From positions 89,356,501-89,420,500 of the forward strand of contig CM059585.1 of assembly GCA_030407085.1 (NCBI GenBank): DNA of 64,000 bases, read 5' to 3'. Below the pieces are notes generated by a model. That model worked only from the letters and a program-made list of their open reading frames with translations. It was not told the origin of the DNA and ran no database searches. This DNA comes from Trichopria drosophilae. Taxonomy: Eukaryota > Arthropoda > Insecta > Hymenoptera > Diapriidae. The translations under genes and the position numbers were made by a program. Positions 37,101 to 47,298 of the stretch are shown piece by piece (the first letter of the stretch is position 1; each line of letters opens with the position of its first letter).

Positions 37101-38112
37101 AGCTCTCCATTTTTTGAAACATTTAACGCAGTTAATTCTTCTTCATTATCTAAAATGTTAAAATATTAATTCGCTAAGGAACCAAACATGATGAGGAACT
37201 TAAACAATCAGCATTTTTGAAAATAAATGAACATTTTTAATAATATCCTGTTTTTATGTTTTGAAGTAAAAATTTTGTATAAAAACTGTCGTATAGCTGG
37301 AATAAATTCTATACTCAAAAATATCTTTTAAATATGTATTTAAATTTTTCTTCCTAGGTTAAACATCGTTTTATACATTACGAATACAAGAAAACAAATT
37401 TTAGGCTAAATTAATCTAAAATGCGTAAAAGCACATGAGTATTGCACGACAACCAATGTTTTATATAGACCGTTTTCAAAATCATGGTTTTATTTAGGAC
37501 CGTAAAATAAGGTTAAGAAAATATAAAAATCTTTATGTGTTTGAGGTTATATGATAAAGCTATTTCTTCACATACAATGTTAATAAAAATACACCGTTTG
37601 TAACTAAAATATTGCCAGTTTCCAGACATTTTTGGTACATTTTAATAAAAAACCTTGAAAGATTTAAATTAATGAGGTTCACTTCCCGAGCATAAATTTT
37701 TTTAGGCCCTGATCAGGGTGTAACACTTTTGGTCAGGCCCTGATCAGGGCCCTAATAGATTTCTACTCGGGTTACTACAAAAGTAGTACAGATATTTCAA
37801 ATGAACGTATAATATTCAAAATATATGTATATTATACTTAAAATAGTATTAATGGACGAAATACATTATTTTATTGAAAAATTTGACCTTTGGTGTTTTT
37901 TATAAAACTTTGTTTTAGCAGAATAAATGTTAATGTTTTAACATTTAATATTGAAAATTAAACTCACCACTGGTTGCAATAACCTTTGCGTGGAACCGCT
38001 TATTCCCCCATCTGGCTGATACCCAGTCTGACAGTGCTTTGTCCCTCTTAATATCACTGGAGAGTATTACGCTGGAAGATTTCTGTATTTTCCAGAAAAC
38101 TAACGAAAACAT
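31187..38112 (-). CDS. BEN-domain protein encoded by the CACTA-like element, seven exons
   Basis: Seven minus-strand exons join in phase with GT-AG introns: 38112-37968, 37149-36971, 36827-36759, 35774-35720, 34812-34670, 33219-33021 and 32025-31187. Lengths are 145, 179, 69, 55, 143, 199 and 839 nt, summing to 1629 nt, or 542 residues plus stop. Several donors are strong (GTGAGT, GTAAGT). Exon 1 starts MFSLVFWKIQ and contains SARWGNKRFHAKVIATSG, like the N-termini of BEN-type proteins. Exons 5-6 give a BEN domain (NYVELVEGSGVRIKHIELEI ... DPNEMIRQLLKKI ... ANVLEAVYQY). Exon 7 is an almost entirely Lys/Glu/Asp-rich, low-complexity tail ending KKLLKMKK, probably nuclear. BEN domains bind DNA or proteins in chromatin. 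Here it may act as the element's end-binding factor, which is inference. No frame damage is seen. Exon 3 boundaries are the least certain. Confidence 0.82.
32200..32527. mobile_element. TA-flanked pogo/Tigger-like MITE in BEN intron 6
   Basis: TA flanks both ends (32198-32199 and 32528-32529). The ends are inverted repeats of the form YAGTA(G)TCCYCCTCTTA. Inside, CTCTTAAGTTATATGCACGAGACA is repeated two to three times. A CAGTA start with TA duplication is typical of pogo/Tigger-group elements. At 328 bp it is non-autonomous. The ends are related to those at 49828-51591. Confidence 0.7.
32715..32810. repeat. Short palindromic element in BEN intron 6
   Basis: CGTAAATGTTTATTCACCGA ... TGTGA pairs imperfectly with TCACATTCGTGGAATGAAC ... 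TTTTACG across a GC-rich loop (CCTCGCTTCGCCTCGGG). It looks like a small MITE. Boundaries are approximate. Confidence 0.6.
33910..34125. repeat. AT-rich tandem repeat in BEN intron 5
   Basis: Two units about 105 bp apart each contain ATATATGTCACATATTRC then ATTTTTCGCCGAAA. Shorter CATATATGT pieces surround them. Confidence 0.7.
34864..35671. mobile_element. 808-bp palindromic element filling BEN intron 4
   Basis: TTGATACAAACAAAATGAAA at 34864 is answered by its complement ending at 35671. The arms continue inward almost without interruption to about 35180 and from about 35295, with pairs such as CAGTCTCAGACTGTG and GGATGAGACTGCAAAAC. The right arm carries about 75 bp absent from the left, including the GAAACG stem-loop at 35496-35527. 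There is no coding frame. The element occupies nearly all of the intron between BEN exons 4 and 5 (34813-35719). Confidence 0.85.
35496..35527 (+). other. GAAACG stem-loop motif (copy 3)
   Basis: CTGGTGAGGAACC-loop-GGTTCGAAACGTAG is a 5-bp stem followed by GAAACG, the same layout as at 16269 and 56695. The opposite arm of the palindrome lacks the upstream half. Confidence 0.4.
37685..37771. mobile_element. 87-bp MITE with CCCGAG ends in BEN intron 1
   Basis: The element begins CCCGAGCATAAATTTTTTTA and its right end reads CCCGAGTAGAAATC on the complement. Both arms carry GGCCCTGATCAGGG. TT flanks both sides, compatible with a 2-bp duplication. The terminal CCCGAG(T) is the same as that of the 13-kb element in which it sits, so it may be a small relative mobilised by the same transposase. 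Confidence 0.7.
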
Positions 38113-38585
38113 TGTAGAAATGCGAATAGTTGAAAATTACTTCATACAACCATAACACTACGCGATATGCTGCTTGATTCAATCACCTATTAATTCAGTT
38201 GTTATCTGACGTATCTATATGTTTCCTTGGTAATAACGACTACATAAAAAATGTAAATTGTCGAAAATTCCATCAATTTTAAATGCGCAAAGATTAAGGA
38301 AAATCCACTGCCTTTACGGTAAGTAAATTTATCAACATCTAATTTAGTTATTAATCATTTTCATAGTTATACAACGTAATTATATTTTATTAAAGTTTCA
38401 AAACAACAAGAAGGTTATATTAATTTTACATGCCTTTAAACCTATGATTTATTTGAAATTCAAGCGGCTTATTCCAATTAACGAATTTATATATTTTGGA
38501 AACCTGGAGTATATAAATTAATAACAGTTTATTTTCAGATTTTCCGTATAATGTTCGTAGTTGATTTGTTGAATAAAAGAAGATA
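38113..38585. promoter_or_regulatory. Divergent promoter region between BEN and transposase genes
   Basis: Only 473 bp separate the two start codons, which face away from each other. Both 5' UTRs and both promoters must lie here or read through it, which implies linked expression of the two genes. No definite TATA or initiator element could be singled out in the AT-rich sequence. Confidence 0.5.
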
Positions 38586-41500
38586 ATGCCAAAACGGCTA
38601 AAAAATTTGGAGGACTATTCCCGAACATCTCTTTACAGGCTATTAAAAGCGTTTAAAGAAAACAATTCGGAAGACGACAATGAAGGTATAATGTGTAATT
38701 AATCGAACTAATCTAATTCGAATATAAAGATAATTTTTATTGTTTACTCTATGTTCGGTAACTATTTGGTATCATCTGATTTTTCAACTAGTATATATAT
38801 TAACTACTTTTTTTACGTATATAAAGCAAATTTGATGTATTGTTTTTTTTTTTAAATAAACAATTTTTTTTTTATAAACTTGTCAATTTATTTAATTTTA
38901 TTTATATTTTTAAATGCAAATTCTGGTAAAGTTGATGATTGTTACAGAGACATGCCGTGTTAAAAACATAAATGAGCCAAAAAAAATGTTTGTTCGTTTC
39001 CGTCATGATTGGCTCAGTGTGTCATATTTACTTAAAAATCATTGATATGCAGATGTCATGATCGCTGAATTACAATATTTCATCTCAGAATTCTGAAATT
39101 TTATATGCCTGATCCAATATGGCCAAAATTAAAAATAATAACTGAAATTTAATAAAACTTAGTATTTAACAGTTTCTTGAGATGTTAAATTTTAAATCCT
39201 ACACTGTTATTTTGAATTTTGAAATTTGGATATCATATATTCACCATTAACACTTTTAATAATTCTTAAATACCATGATTCACCTATTTCTACTTATTTC
39301 TGTACTCAGATACACCATATGTGATCTGCCATTTTCTATTTTGAACTCTGAATATCAATTTCTTAATCATTACCTTTAAAAACTTGTTAAACATTTGAAG
39401 TTGGTGAATCATGATATTTAAGAATTATTAAGAGTGTTATTTGCGAATATATGATTAATTAATATAAAATTGATTAATAAAATTAATCCAGAAAGCTTCA
39501 AACAATCACCATAATCGTCTTATTTTGATGTATAATAATACTTACTTCGGGTCCATCACGTACGATACTTCTTTTATGCCTTGCGGTCTTAAAATAAAAA
39601 ACAATAATGTTTTGATTTAAGTTTCAAGCCAGCAGTAACTTGTTTCAAGACTGTATTCTGAATTAATGGCTATATTTAAGTCAATTCTTTAAAGAAGTCA
39701 CACCTGGTTGTAAGACATTTTTTTATGTGTAATGAGCGCATAATATATATCCTATTTATTTCAGCGGGAACAACGGGAGCAGATGTTATTAAAGAGAGTG
39801 ACAGAGAAAATAATGAAACAGAATCTACGGAAGGAGAGGAAGAGGACGAAATCATGAGCAGTGGCGAAGAGTCAAATTTAGAGGAGAATGTGTCGAGGAT
39901 AACGGATCCTGAAGAATGGATAGAAGAACGGAATGAAGAATGGAATGAAGAATGGAATGAAAATCCAGAAGATAGCGAAGATGATGAATGTGAAGAAGGC
40001 GAATCAGAAAACAATTCATGTGAAGAAGAAGAAGAAGAAGAAGATAAAGAAAATGAAAATAATATTCCTGTGTCAAGTGAATGCAGTTTAACAGTGCCTG
40101 AAGTTATGCTTATTATTATAACATTAATGATTCGTCATAAATTAACGGGATCATGTTTATCCGATATTTTATTGCTCATAACAATGCTGTGTCCGCGAAA
40201 AGAGGTTGCAAGATGCATGGGCTCATTATATCGTTTTCGAAAATATTTCGCAAACATACGCGCCCCAGTATTACGACATTTTGTATGTTCACAATGCTTT
40301 GCTAAATTAGCCACAAAATCAGATAAATGCACTGATTGTAAACAAAATGCAATATTTTTTATAGAAATCCCAATATTATGGCAGTTACAAGCATTGTTTA
40401 AAAGGCCAGGGTTTTATGAAAAACTGCAACATCGTTTTACACGTTCCAAACGAGTAAATAACAACCTCGAAGACATCTATGACGGCAGTATTTATCAAAA
40501 TTTATCTAAAGAAGGACAAATCTTAAGTAATCCAGACAATATATCCTTTACGTGGAACACAGACGGTGTACCCATTTTCAACTCTTCCAAATATAGTATC
40601 TGGCCATTTTACCTGGTGATTAACGAGCTGCCTTATGCAGAAAGATTTAAAAAAGAAAATTTAATATTAGCAGGTTTATGGTTTGGACCTAAAAAACCAT
40701 CCCCAAATGCTTTCCTTCTACCATTTGTAAATACTTTTAAAAAATTATTTCAAGGAGTATTAATGGCAGTTCCTTCCCTGGCAGAGTCTATAATTGTACG
40801 GGGAATTATTGTTTGTGGAACTTGTGATTTGATTGCAAGAGGAATGTTCTTAAATCACAAGTAATTCAACGGCAATTATGGGTGTCCAAGGTGCAAATTA
40901 TGTGGTGTTAATGTAGGTAAAATCCATACATATCCATATCAAGAAAATTTGGAGTTGCGGACCACTGCAGATACTCAGTACCATGCTAAAGAAGCATTTG
41001 AAACAGAGGAGCCTGTGTTTGGCGTAAAAGGTCCAACTGTAATAGCAAAATTCGTACACGATTATATAAACACAACAGTCGTAGATCCAATGCATTGTGT
41101 GTATCTCGGCATAACAAAAAAACTATTAGATCTCCATTTTAATCCCAATTATCATAAAAAACCGTATTCCTTATCCAAAATGATCAAAGTTGTTGATAAT
41201 CGAATTTCCGCATTAACGCCACCGACATTTGTACCAAGGTTACCTAGGAAAATTTCAGAATATGCTTACTGGAAAGCTTCCGAATTACAAATTTATCTTT
41301 TATACTTCTCAATACCACTATTATATGATATTATGCCAATTCAATATTTTGAACACCATAAGTTACTTGTTTTAAGTATTTATTTACTAAATCAGCAAAG
41401 TATTTCGACTGAAATGGTTAACTTAGCAAAGTGTCTTTTACATAAATATGTAGCTAATTACGCTAATTTGTACGGGTCTAAAAACATGTCATGTAACATT

Positions 41501-42274
41501 CACCAGTTATTGCATATTCCGGATGATGTAAAACGTTTCGGTCCACTCCCGGGGATATCATGTGCCCCTTTTGAAAATGCAAATGGTGTACTTAAAAACT
41601 TAGTTCATGGTACAAGTTGTGCAGAACGGCAAATATGTTCCACTGCTTCATTATTTATTAATCTTGACCATCTGAAATCTAAATTTCTTCAACCAAGCAG
41701 TTCAGCGCACAAACTTTGCGAAAAAATTACAAAAAAAGGTTGGCAACGTCAAAAACTAACGTTTTGTTCGCAAAATTTATATATTGTTGGCAAATGGATA
41801 TTAAGTCAGATTTTGCCCGACTCAATTAGAAATTTAATTAACGTACATAGGTTAGTGGGTAGAAAATATATTACTTTTCAAAAATTATTAATGAATGGAA
41901 ACTTGTATACCTCACAATCTTATCAACGCTCCATGAAAGTTAATTCTAATTGCATAAAATACAAAGTTGATGATGTATTTAATATAGGAATGATTGAAAG
42001 TTTCCTAATGACAACTGAATGTACTTGTAGTACTTTGTGCGAAAATTGCCCTGTAAATATGCAAGTTTATGCTATCGTAAAGAAAACTAATGCTGTAAAT
42101 ACTTTTTGTACACCTTATACCAAACTCTCTTTTATATGGAAATTAACAGAGGTTTTAAATGATCCATTTGTGCTTATTGATGTATGTAATATTGAAAGCC
42201 TATGTTATTACGTCGTAATAAATTCTAATAATATATATGGAATTGAAACAGCGAATACACTAAAATTCGAATAA
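38586..42274 (+). pseudogene. CACTA/EnSpm-type (tnp2) transposase, two exons, one in-frame stop
   Basis: Exon 1 (38586-38685, starting MPKRLKNLEDYSRTS) joins in phase 1 to exon 2 (39765-42274) through GTATAA and TTTCAG splice sites. Together they give 870 codons. An acidic, Glu/Asn-rich segment follows the start. A Cys4 motif (CSQCFAKLATKSDKCTDC) lies near 40290. The tnp2 core has WNTDGVP (Asp codon 40562-40564), then LVINELPYAERF, then DPMHCVYLG (Asp codon 41084-41086) and CAPFENANGV (Glu codon 41573-41575). These are likely the DDE triad. Near its midpoint a single TAA (40862-40864) interrupts the frame, which then continues unshifted through FNGNYGCPRCKLCG. The enzyme would cut and rejoin the CCCGAGTG ends. 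As written this copy yields only a truncated product unless the stop is read through or is an allele or sequence error. Confidence 0.85.
39230..39455. repeat. Inverted-repeat element in transposase intron 1
   Basis: ATCATATATTCACCATTAAC with the following TTTTAATAATTCTTAAAT ... ATGATTCACC (39231-39284) is answered by a close reverse complement at about 39405-39455. The arms are about 55 bp and the loop about 120 bp. It is a small hairpin-forming MITE. Confidence 0.75.
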
Positions 42275-42742
42275 ATTAAAATGTAAAAATAAATGTCAAA
42301 TTAAAGTCTAGTATAAAAATCCGTTAATTCAATAAATAGTTAAATAAATATGGCATTATTTGTTTCATGTATGCATTTCCAATAATGATGCTCTTTAATA
42401 CTAAAGATAGACCGATGTAAACATATTTTGGACTCTACCAAATATCTTATATCACCCACAACTTCAAATATATTAAGTGAATAATTCATGCAAACTCCCT
42501 CTACATACTGCTTTCAAATCTTGCAATACCTTCTGACTAATTTAAAGAATACTATCCATTTTAGACATTTTTTAGAAAATTAAATTATAATAAAATGTTA
42601 TATTACTACCTATATCTTCAAATCTTCCCGTTTGCATTGTCAACAGAACTAAAGTCATATTCCATATTTTCTCTGTTCGCGAATGTTAAATTATACATGT
42701 AAATTCATTAGAAGAAATTGTAAAATTGCAAGTTCCAAAATA
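42275..42742. other. Non-coding 3' flank of the transposase gene
   Basis: AATAAA-like sequence near 42331 (TTCAATAAATAG) could end the transposase transcript. Nothing else is seen before the right inverted repeat. Confidence 0.5.
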
Positions 42743-43184
42743 TTCTAAAACGGAAATGAAAATAAGTAGCTCTACAAGCACTTTACGTTCATTTTGCGAT
42801 ATAGCTTTCGTTATCTTGCCAATATATTTTGATTATCTCGCCAATATCTTCTTGTTATCTTCCCAACATCTTTTGATTGTCTTGCTAACAGCTTCTCGTA
42901 ATCTTTCAAACATCTTTTTGTTATCTGGTCATCATCTTATTATTAGCTTGCAAAGATCAAGAAAGCATCTCTGAATTGTCTCGCATTTATTTTCCAAACC
43001 TTTTTAATTTATCTTGCAGGCGTCTTTATAAATTAGTCTCTTGAATATCTTTCTAATATCTTTCAAGGCAATAGATTTGTTTGTCTTTTATTCATCTTGC
43101 TCCGTCCCATTAGCGAGACGTTAGCAAACATAGGCTTACAAGATCTTGGAAAGATCTTTCAAAGATGATTTTTTTTCACTCGGG
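42743..43184 (-). repeat. Right terminal inverted repeat of the CACTA-like element
   Basis: About 442 bp, ending CACTCGGG at 43184. It is the reverse complement of the left end, identical over the outer 130 or so bases. It contains the right-hand set of subterminal repeats (TTATCTTCCCAACATCTTTT and variants, about 42800-42935). Confidence 0.92.
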
Positions 43185-43209
43185 ATGTATAATATTACAT
43201 GAGCAATTA

Positions 43210-44997
43210 GAGTGGAACAAAAATAAAAAAGTTTGAATTTTGACAAACATACAAAACAAGTAAATTCAGTATGTGAAAAAGAGTACTCTCAATATTTTCC
43301 AGATTTTTCTGTCAAAGGTCGTTTGATAAAACGAACGCCATTGAATTGATACAGTATATGCTTTGTAAGATGAATCTAGATGATTATTTTTTTAATATCA
43401 TAGACATTTTAATGCACATTTTAAGCGGTCGTGAACCTATTTTGATCTAATAGAATATAGGATATAATTTTTTGAATCCTTTTTTTGACAATTTTCGATT
43501 TAAAAATCTCTCTATTTTATGTAAAAAAAATCTAACAACATGGTATTATTTTTTTTCATAAAATAGACATTCTCACGCACATTTTAAGAGGCCGTGCACC
43601 TGTTTTGGTCTAGTAGAATATGATATATGATTTTTTTTCTGACAATTTGGATTAAACAAATGTCTGTTTTATGTAAAAAAATCTACGACTTTGCTATTAT
43701 TTTTTTACATGATAGACATTACATAGGGCATTTGGCGATATCTATGACCTTAAGACATAAAGTTTTTTTATCATGTACATTAGTTAGAATTACATTTATT
43801 GTAAAAAACGTGAATTTTTAAACTTTCTTTATTAATAACAAAAGTATACTTATCAATAAATGCGGAGAGTACGTTACAAATACCTCCTAAAAGAATATCA
43901 GTAAGCCAGTCTAACATACTAAAAGCTAAAACTTATAATTTCATAACAAAAAATAGCTTAAAGCATTTTGTTAACTACAAATTACCATTAAATTATTTAC
44001 AAATTGACCCTAGTTTGTGGGACTAAGCTGTTAGTTATAAAGAGGCTATGACAAATATAAAAGTCATGAATGATGTTGCTGAGTGTGGTGTTGCACTTGC
44101 TCAAAGTCATATTTTGTTAACAAAACATGAAGAACAGTATCAGTACCTAATGCAAAGTGTTGAACACCATCTGAAAGTATTTCCTTCATCTGCAAAAAGA
44201 TGTGATCAAGAAAGACTAATATATTCAAAAAATTAAAGTAAATAATGAATTTTGAACTCATTATTATATTATCTCAATTATTTATAATATATGATATTTT
44301 GTAAATTGAATATATAAAATGAATAAAATGTATTTCAAAATTACATATACGTATCGTTATTAACACCTCACTTCAATTGTAGCATTATAATTGTTATTAA
44401 CCAAAATTATCGTACATCTAGTCACTTATTTTACGAAATTACATACCCCACAATGTTTAAAAAATTACATTTCCCGTTATATTTCATATTCCTAGATTTT
44501 TTTTTACACAAAACACAGACATTTTCTTAATCGAAATAGTAAAAAAAAACCATTCAATAAATCATATCTCATATTCTGCTGGACCAAAATAGGTCTCTTA
44601 AAATGTGCGGGAGAACATCTATTTTATAAAAAAATAATAGCATATTGTTAGATTTTTGTTACATAAAATACAGAGATTTTTCAAAATCAAACTGTTCAAA
44701 ACTCTCAAAAAATAGATCATATTCTATTAGATCAAAATATGTTCACGACTTCTTAAAATATGCATTAGAATGTCTATGTTATTAAAAAAATAATCATTTA
44801 TCATTCATCGTACAAAATATATACTATATCAATTCAACGGCGTTTGTTTCTTCAAACGACCTTTAAGCAAAGACAGCGACCTCTAAATAATTACCGAAAA
44901 ATCTGAAAAAAAATTGAGAGTACACTTTTTTACATACTGAATCTATTTGTGATGTATGTTTGTCAAAATTCAACCTTTTTTTATTTTTCCGCCACCC
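43210..44997. mobile_element. TA-flanked element with about 500-bp inverted arms
   Basis: TA flanks both ends (43208-43209 and 44998-44999). The left end is GAGTGGAACAAAAATAAAAA and the complement of the right end is GGGTGGCGGAAAAATAAAAA. Pairing extends over about 500 bp per arm. Each arm contains a tandem unit of about 170 bp with AGACATT-type starts, for example at about 43407 and 43566. The TA duplication suggests a Tc1/mariner-group non-autonomous element. It starts only 25 bp after the end of the CACTA-like element. Confidence 0.75.
43970..44236 (+). pseudogene. Short fragment of a transposon-associated protein in the loop of the TA element
   Basis: Between the arms, LNYLQIDPSLWD, a stop, and then the 62-codon frame 44048-44236 (MTNIKVMNDVAECGVALAQ ... 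LLTKHEEQYQYLMQSVEHH) read as one protein. The NDVAERG / LTKNEEQ pattern is familiar from multi-copy insect genes of transposon origin, but I cannot name the family. Upstream frames are broken, so this is a remnant. Confidence 0.45.
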
Positions 44998-46293
44998 TAA
45001 TGTGCATGCACATATGTGTAAAAGCTATTTTATGTTCGTAAAATGCTGAAACACCGTAATAACATTTTTTAATTCACTTTTCTTTTATTCCAGTCGAAAA
45101 ATTGAGCAGATATCAGGTTGGATAATGAAGAAAAAGTCTCAACAAAAAAATGGACCGATGGTGAGAAAGACATTGGTCATTGTTGCTGTGTTCTTAAAAA
45201 ATAATGATTTTCAGTTCGAATGGCCACAGTAAAATGCAATGGTTAAAGCATCACCGAGAGATTCAAATACATGGCATATATCTGACACAAGTTTTCTGTA
45301 TCATTATAAGAGGAATATTTTCCACCATGGTAGAATAAAAAATAATAAAACTTACTTTTTTAAATCGCTAAATGTAAAACAAGTTACATTTTCCTGATGT
45401 CAGTAACTCAAATTCTGAAGCAGACAGTCTCTAAAAAAACTAATATTCTACTAAATACTATCTCAAAATGACAATTTGTCGATTTTAAATCAAATGAATA
45501 TCGCCCAGTCACTGGAGAGGAAATACGGAAAAACTGTGAAGTTCTTTCAAGCAACACCGATTTTCCTGCAAATTTGGATTTAGGCTCTTACTCACCCTCC
45601 ATGTATTTCAAAGTTGATCATGTGCCAATCGTTGCTGTTGATTGTTGTAAAATTGTAAAATTCTAGATGAGGGCGTATATTCGATTGAAATTAGCTGTAA
45701 ATAAGTTGAATGAACGTCAAAATAAATTAAGAGACATAATTTATCATGTATTAAATATTTCAACCAAAAAAACACCACTAATCGAAAATTCTAGATTCGG
45801 GCGTATATTTGATCGAAATCATCTTAAAACATGTTGAATGAACGTCAAAATAAATTAAAAGACAAAAGTAAACATTTATTGATAATTTTAGGATACCCCT
45901 GGGATAGTTATATGTAATTAAAAATTATCTTGAAAAAGTTGTTAGTCTACCGCAAATTTATTATTTTTAATTTGTTTTCCTTTTAGAAAATCACAAATTC
46001 TCGACACTATCGTCATCATAGACGGAAATGTAGAAATGCTACATAGAAATATTACGCTAAATACAAAGTTAATTTACTCGCTCCCAAATTGAACCGAAAA
46101 ATGCGTTCAATTTTTTCCCGATAACTTCCTCAATTTTAGAGATAAAGAATCGCTCTAAATGGAAGTTTGTTTAGCATTCCAAGCTCTTTGACTCCTTTCA
46201 GTTCCATTTTTTATAGATTTTACAGACGTTCAAAGGTCTCACGAAAGAGGGCTTTCGTGCGTAGTTGTCACCTTCAAATGGCTATAATTCACA
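44998..46293. other. Gene-free DNA with a short tandem duplication
   Basis: A unit starting TTCTAGATGAGGGCGTATAT at 45661 is repeated from 45789 (period 128 bp) with GTTGAATGAACGTCAAAATA in both copies. Weakly protein-like broken sequence at 45060-45640 is unassigned. Confidence 0.5.
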
Positions 46294-47298
46294 CTCTCTA
46301 AATCTGAATTAGTAGAATTTTTACTATTTCGATAAGTAGCAGAATATTTGACTAATTTATTAGTACTATATTAGTCAAATTTCCCAATATCATTTAATGA
46401 ATTAGTAAAATCTGGCATATTGTTTTCACTAATAGCAAATAGTAAAATGATATCACTATTTTATAAGTAATATCATTTCACCATTTGAAATAGTAAACAA
46501 ATTCACTGTTTCAATTAGTCGAAAATCCGCGTGTTTCTTTGTTCAATATCGTAATGTAAGGAAAGTGCATATCAACAATATATTGTACTTTGAAACCTCG
46601 CGGTATCATATATTCGTCGCAAAATAACGATTATTTGTTATCCATCAAGATCTGGAAACGAATGGTTAATCGTCGTAAACAAGTCGTAAGTATGTTGTGT
46701 ATAATTAAGGTTAGAATGTTTAACAATGTAAGTTTTCTTGCTGGGCACAATATTTTTATAAATTTTCTTCGTTTTTTTCTCTGGGCGTTTTTAACGACAT
46801 GTAGCGTAATAAAATTAAAACGCGTTATAATTTTTCAAAATTTAACGTGCTAAATTTTCAAAAACCATAATTCTAACTTCGATGTGGTATAGTATTGAAT
46901 TTAGAGGTATTACCCAAAGTTTTATTCTAAAAGTTAGGTTAATGATTAATGATTTGTGTTTTACAGATTCATAGATTCCAAAAAGGTTAATCCAGAAATG
47001 AATTCTGCAGAATTATCAAAGCAGCTCGAAGATTATGTTCTTGTTCTTCTTATTTGAGTACAGTAACCGAAGATTGATCATTTTTAACAAATTCGTACGG
47101 TAACAGTTAAAGGGATACGAAATAATCAATTTCTACTAATTTATTTAGTATTTCAGATTTACTAATTCGTTTAGTAACAAATTTTGACTAATGTAATTAG
47201 TAAATTTCTACTATTTATTGGTAACCCACTTTTCTCTTTTTCAATGAGTAGAATTTGACTTACAATTAGTAAAATTTTATTAATTCAGATTTAGAGAG
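46294..47298. mobile_element. About 1-kb inverted-repeat element rich in TTACTAATT motifs
   Basis: CTCTCTAAATCTGAATTAGT at the left end matches the complement of the right end (CTCTCTAAATCTGAATTAAT). For about 200 bp inside each end, short motifs such as TTAGTAAAAT, TTTGACTAAT and ATTAGTAAA recur in both orientations. The middle has an 87-codon frame (46590-46853) without recognisable features. No clear target duplication was found. Confidence 0.7.

Larger units (their letters stand above)
30179..43186 (+). mobile_element. 13-kb CACTA/EnSpm-like DNA transposon with divergent transposase and BEN genes
   Basis: The ends are long inverted repeats, 30181-30631 and 42743-43184. They start CCCGAGTGAAAAAAAATCAT, and the outer 130 or so bases are identical between the two ends. 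The dinucleotide AT flanks both ends (30179-30180 and 43185-43186), consistent with a 2-bp target duplication. Inside are a tnp2-type transposase gene on the plus strand (38586-42274) and an intact BEN-domain gene on the minus strand (38112-31187). Their starts are 473 bp apart. At least six smaller repeat elements lie in its introns. The near-identical termini and the intact BEN frame suggest recent activity, while the transposase has one in-frame stop. Family assignment rests on the transposase type. Confidence 0.88.

Noticed and set aside
39676..40076. Ser-rich and Leu-rich minus-strand frames (112 and 74 codons)
   Set aside because: Antisense of the acidic GAA-rich start of the transposase exon 2.
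40855..40905. Possible short intron removing the transposase stop codon (GTAATT donor, AAG acceptor)
   Set aside because: It would be under 50 bp and would delete codons of the conserved FNG.YGCPRC motif, so a nonsense change is simpler.
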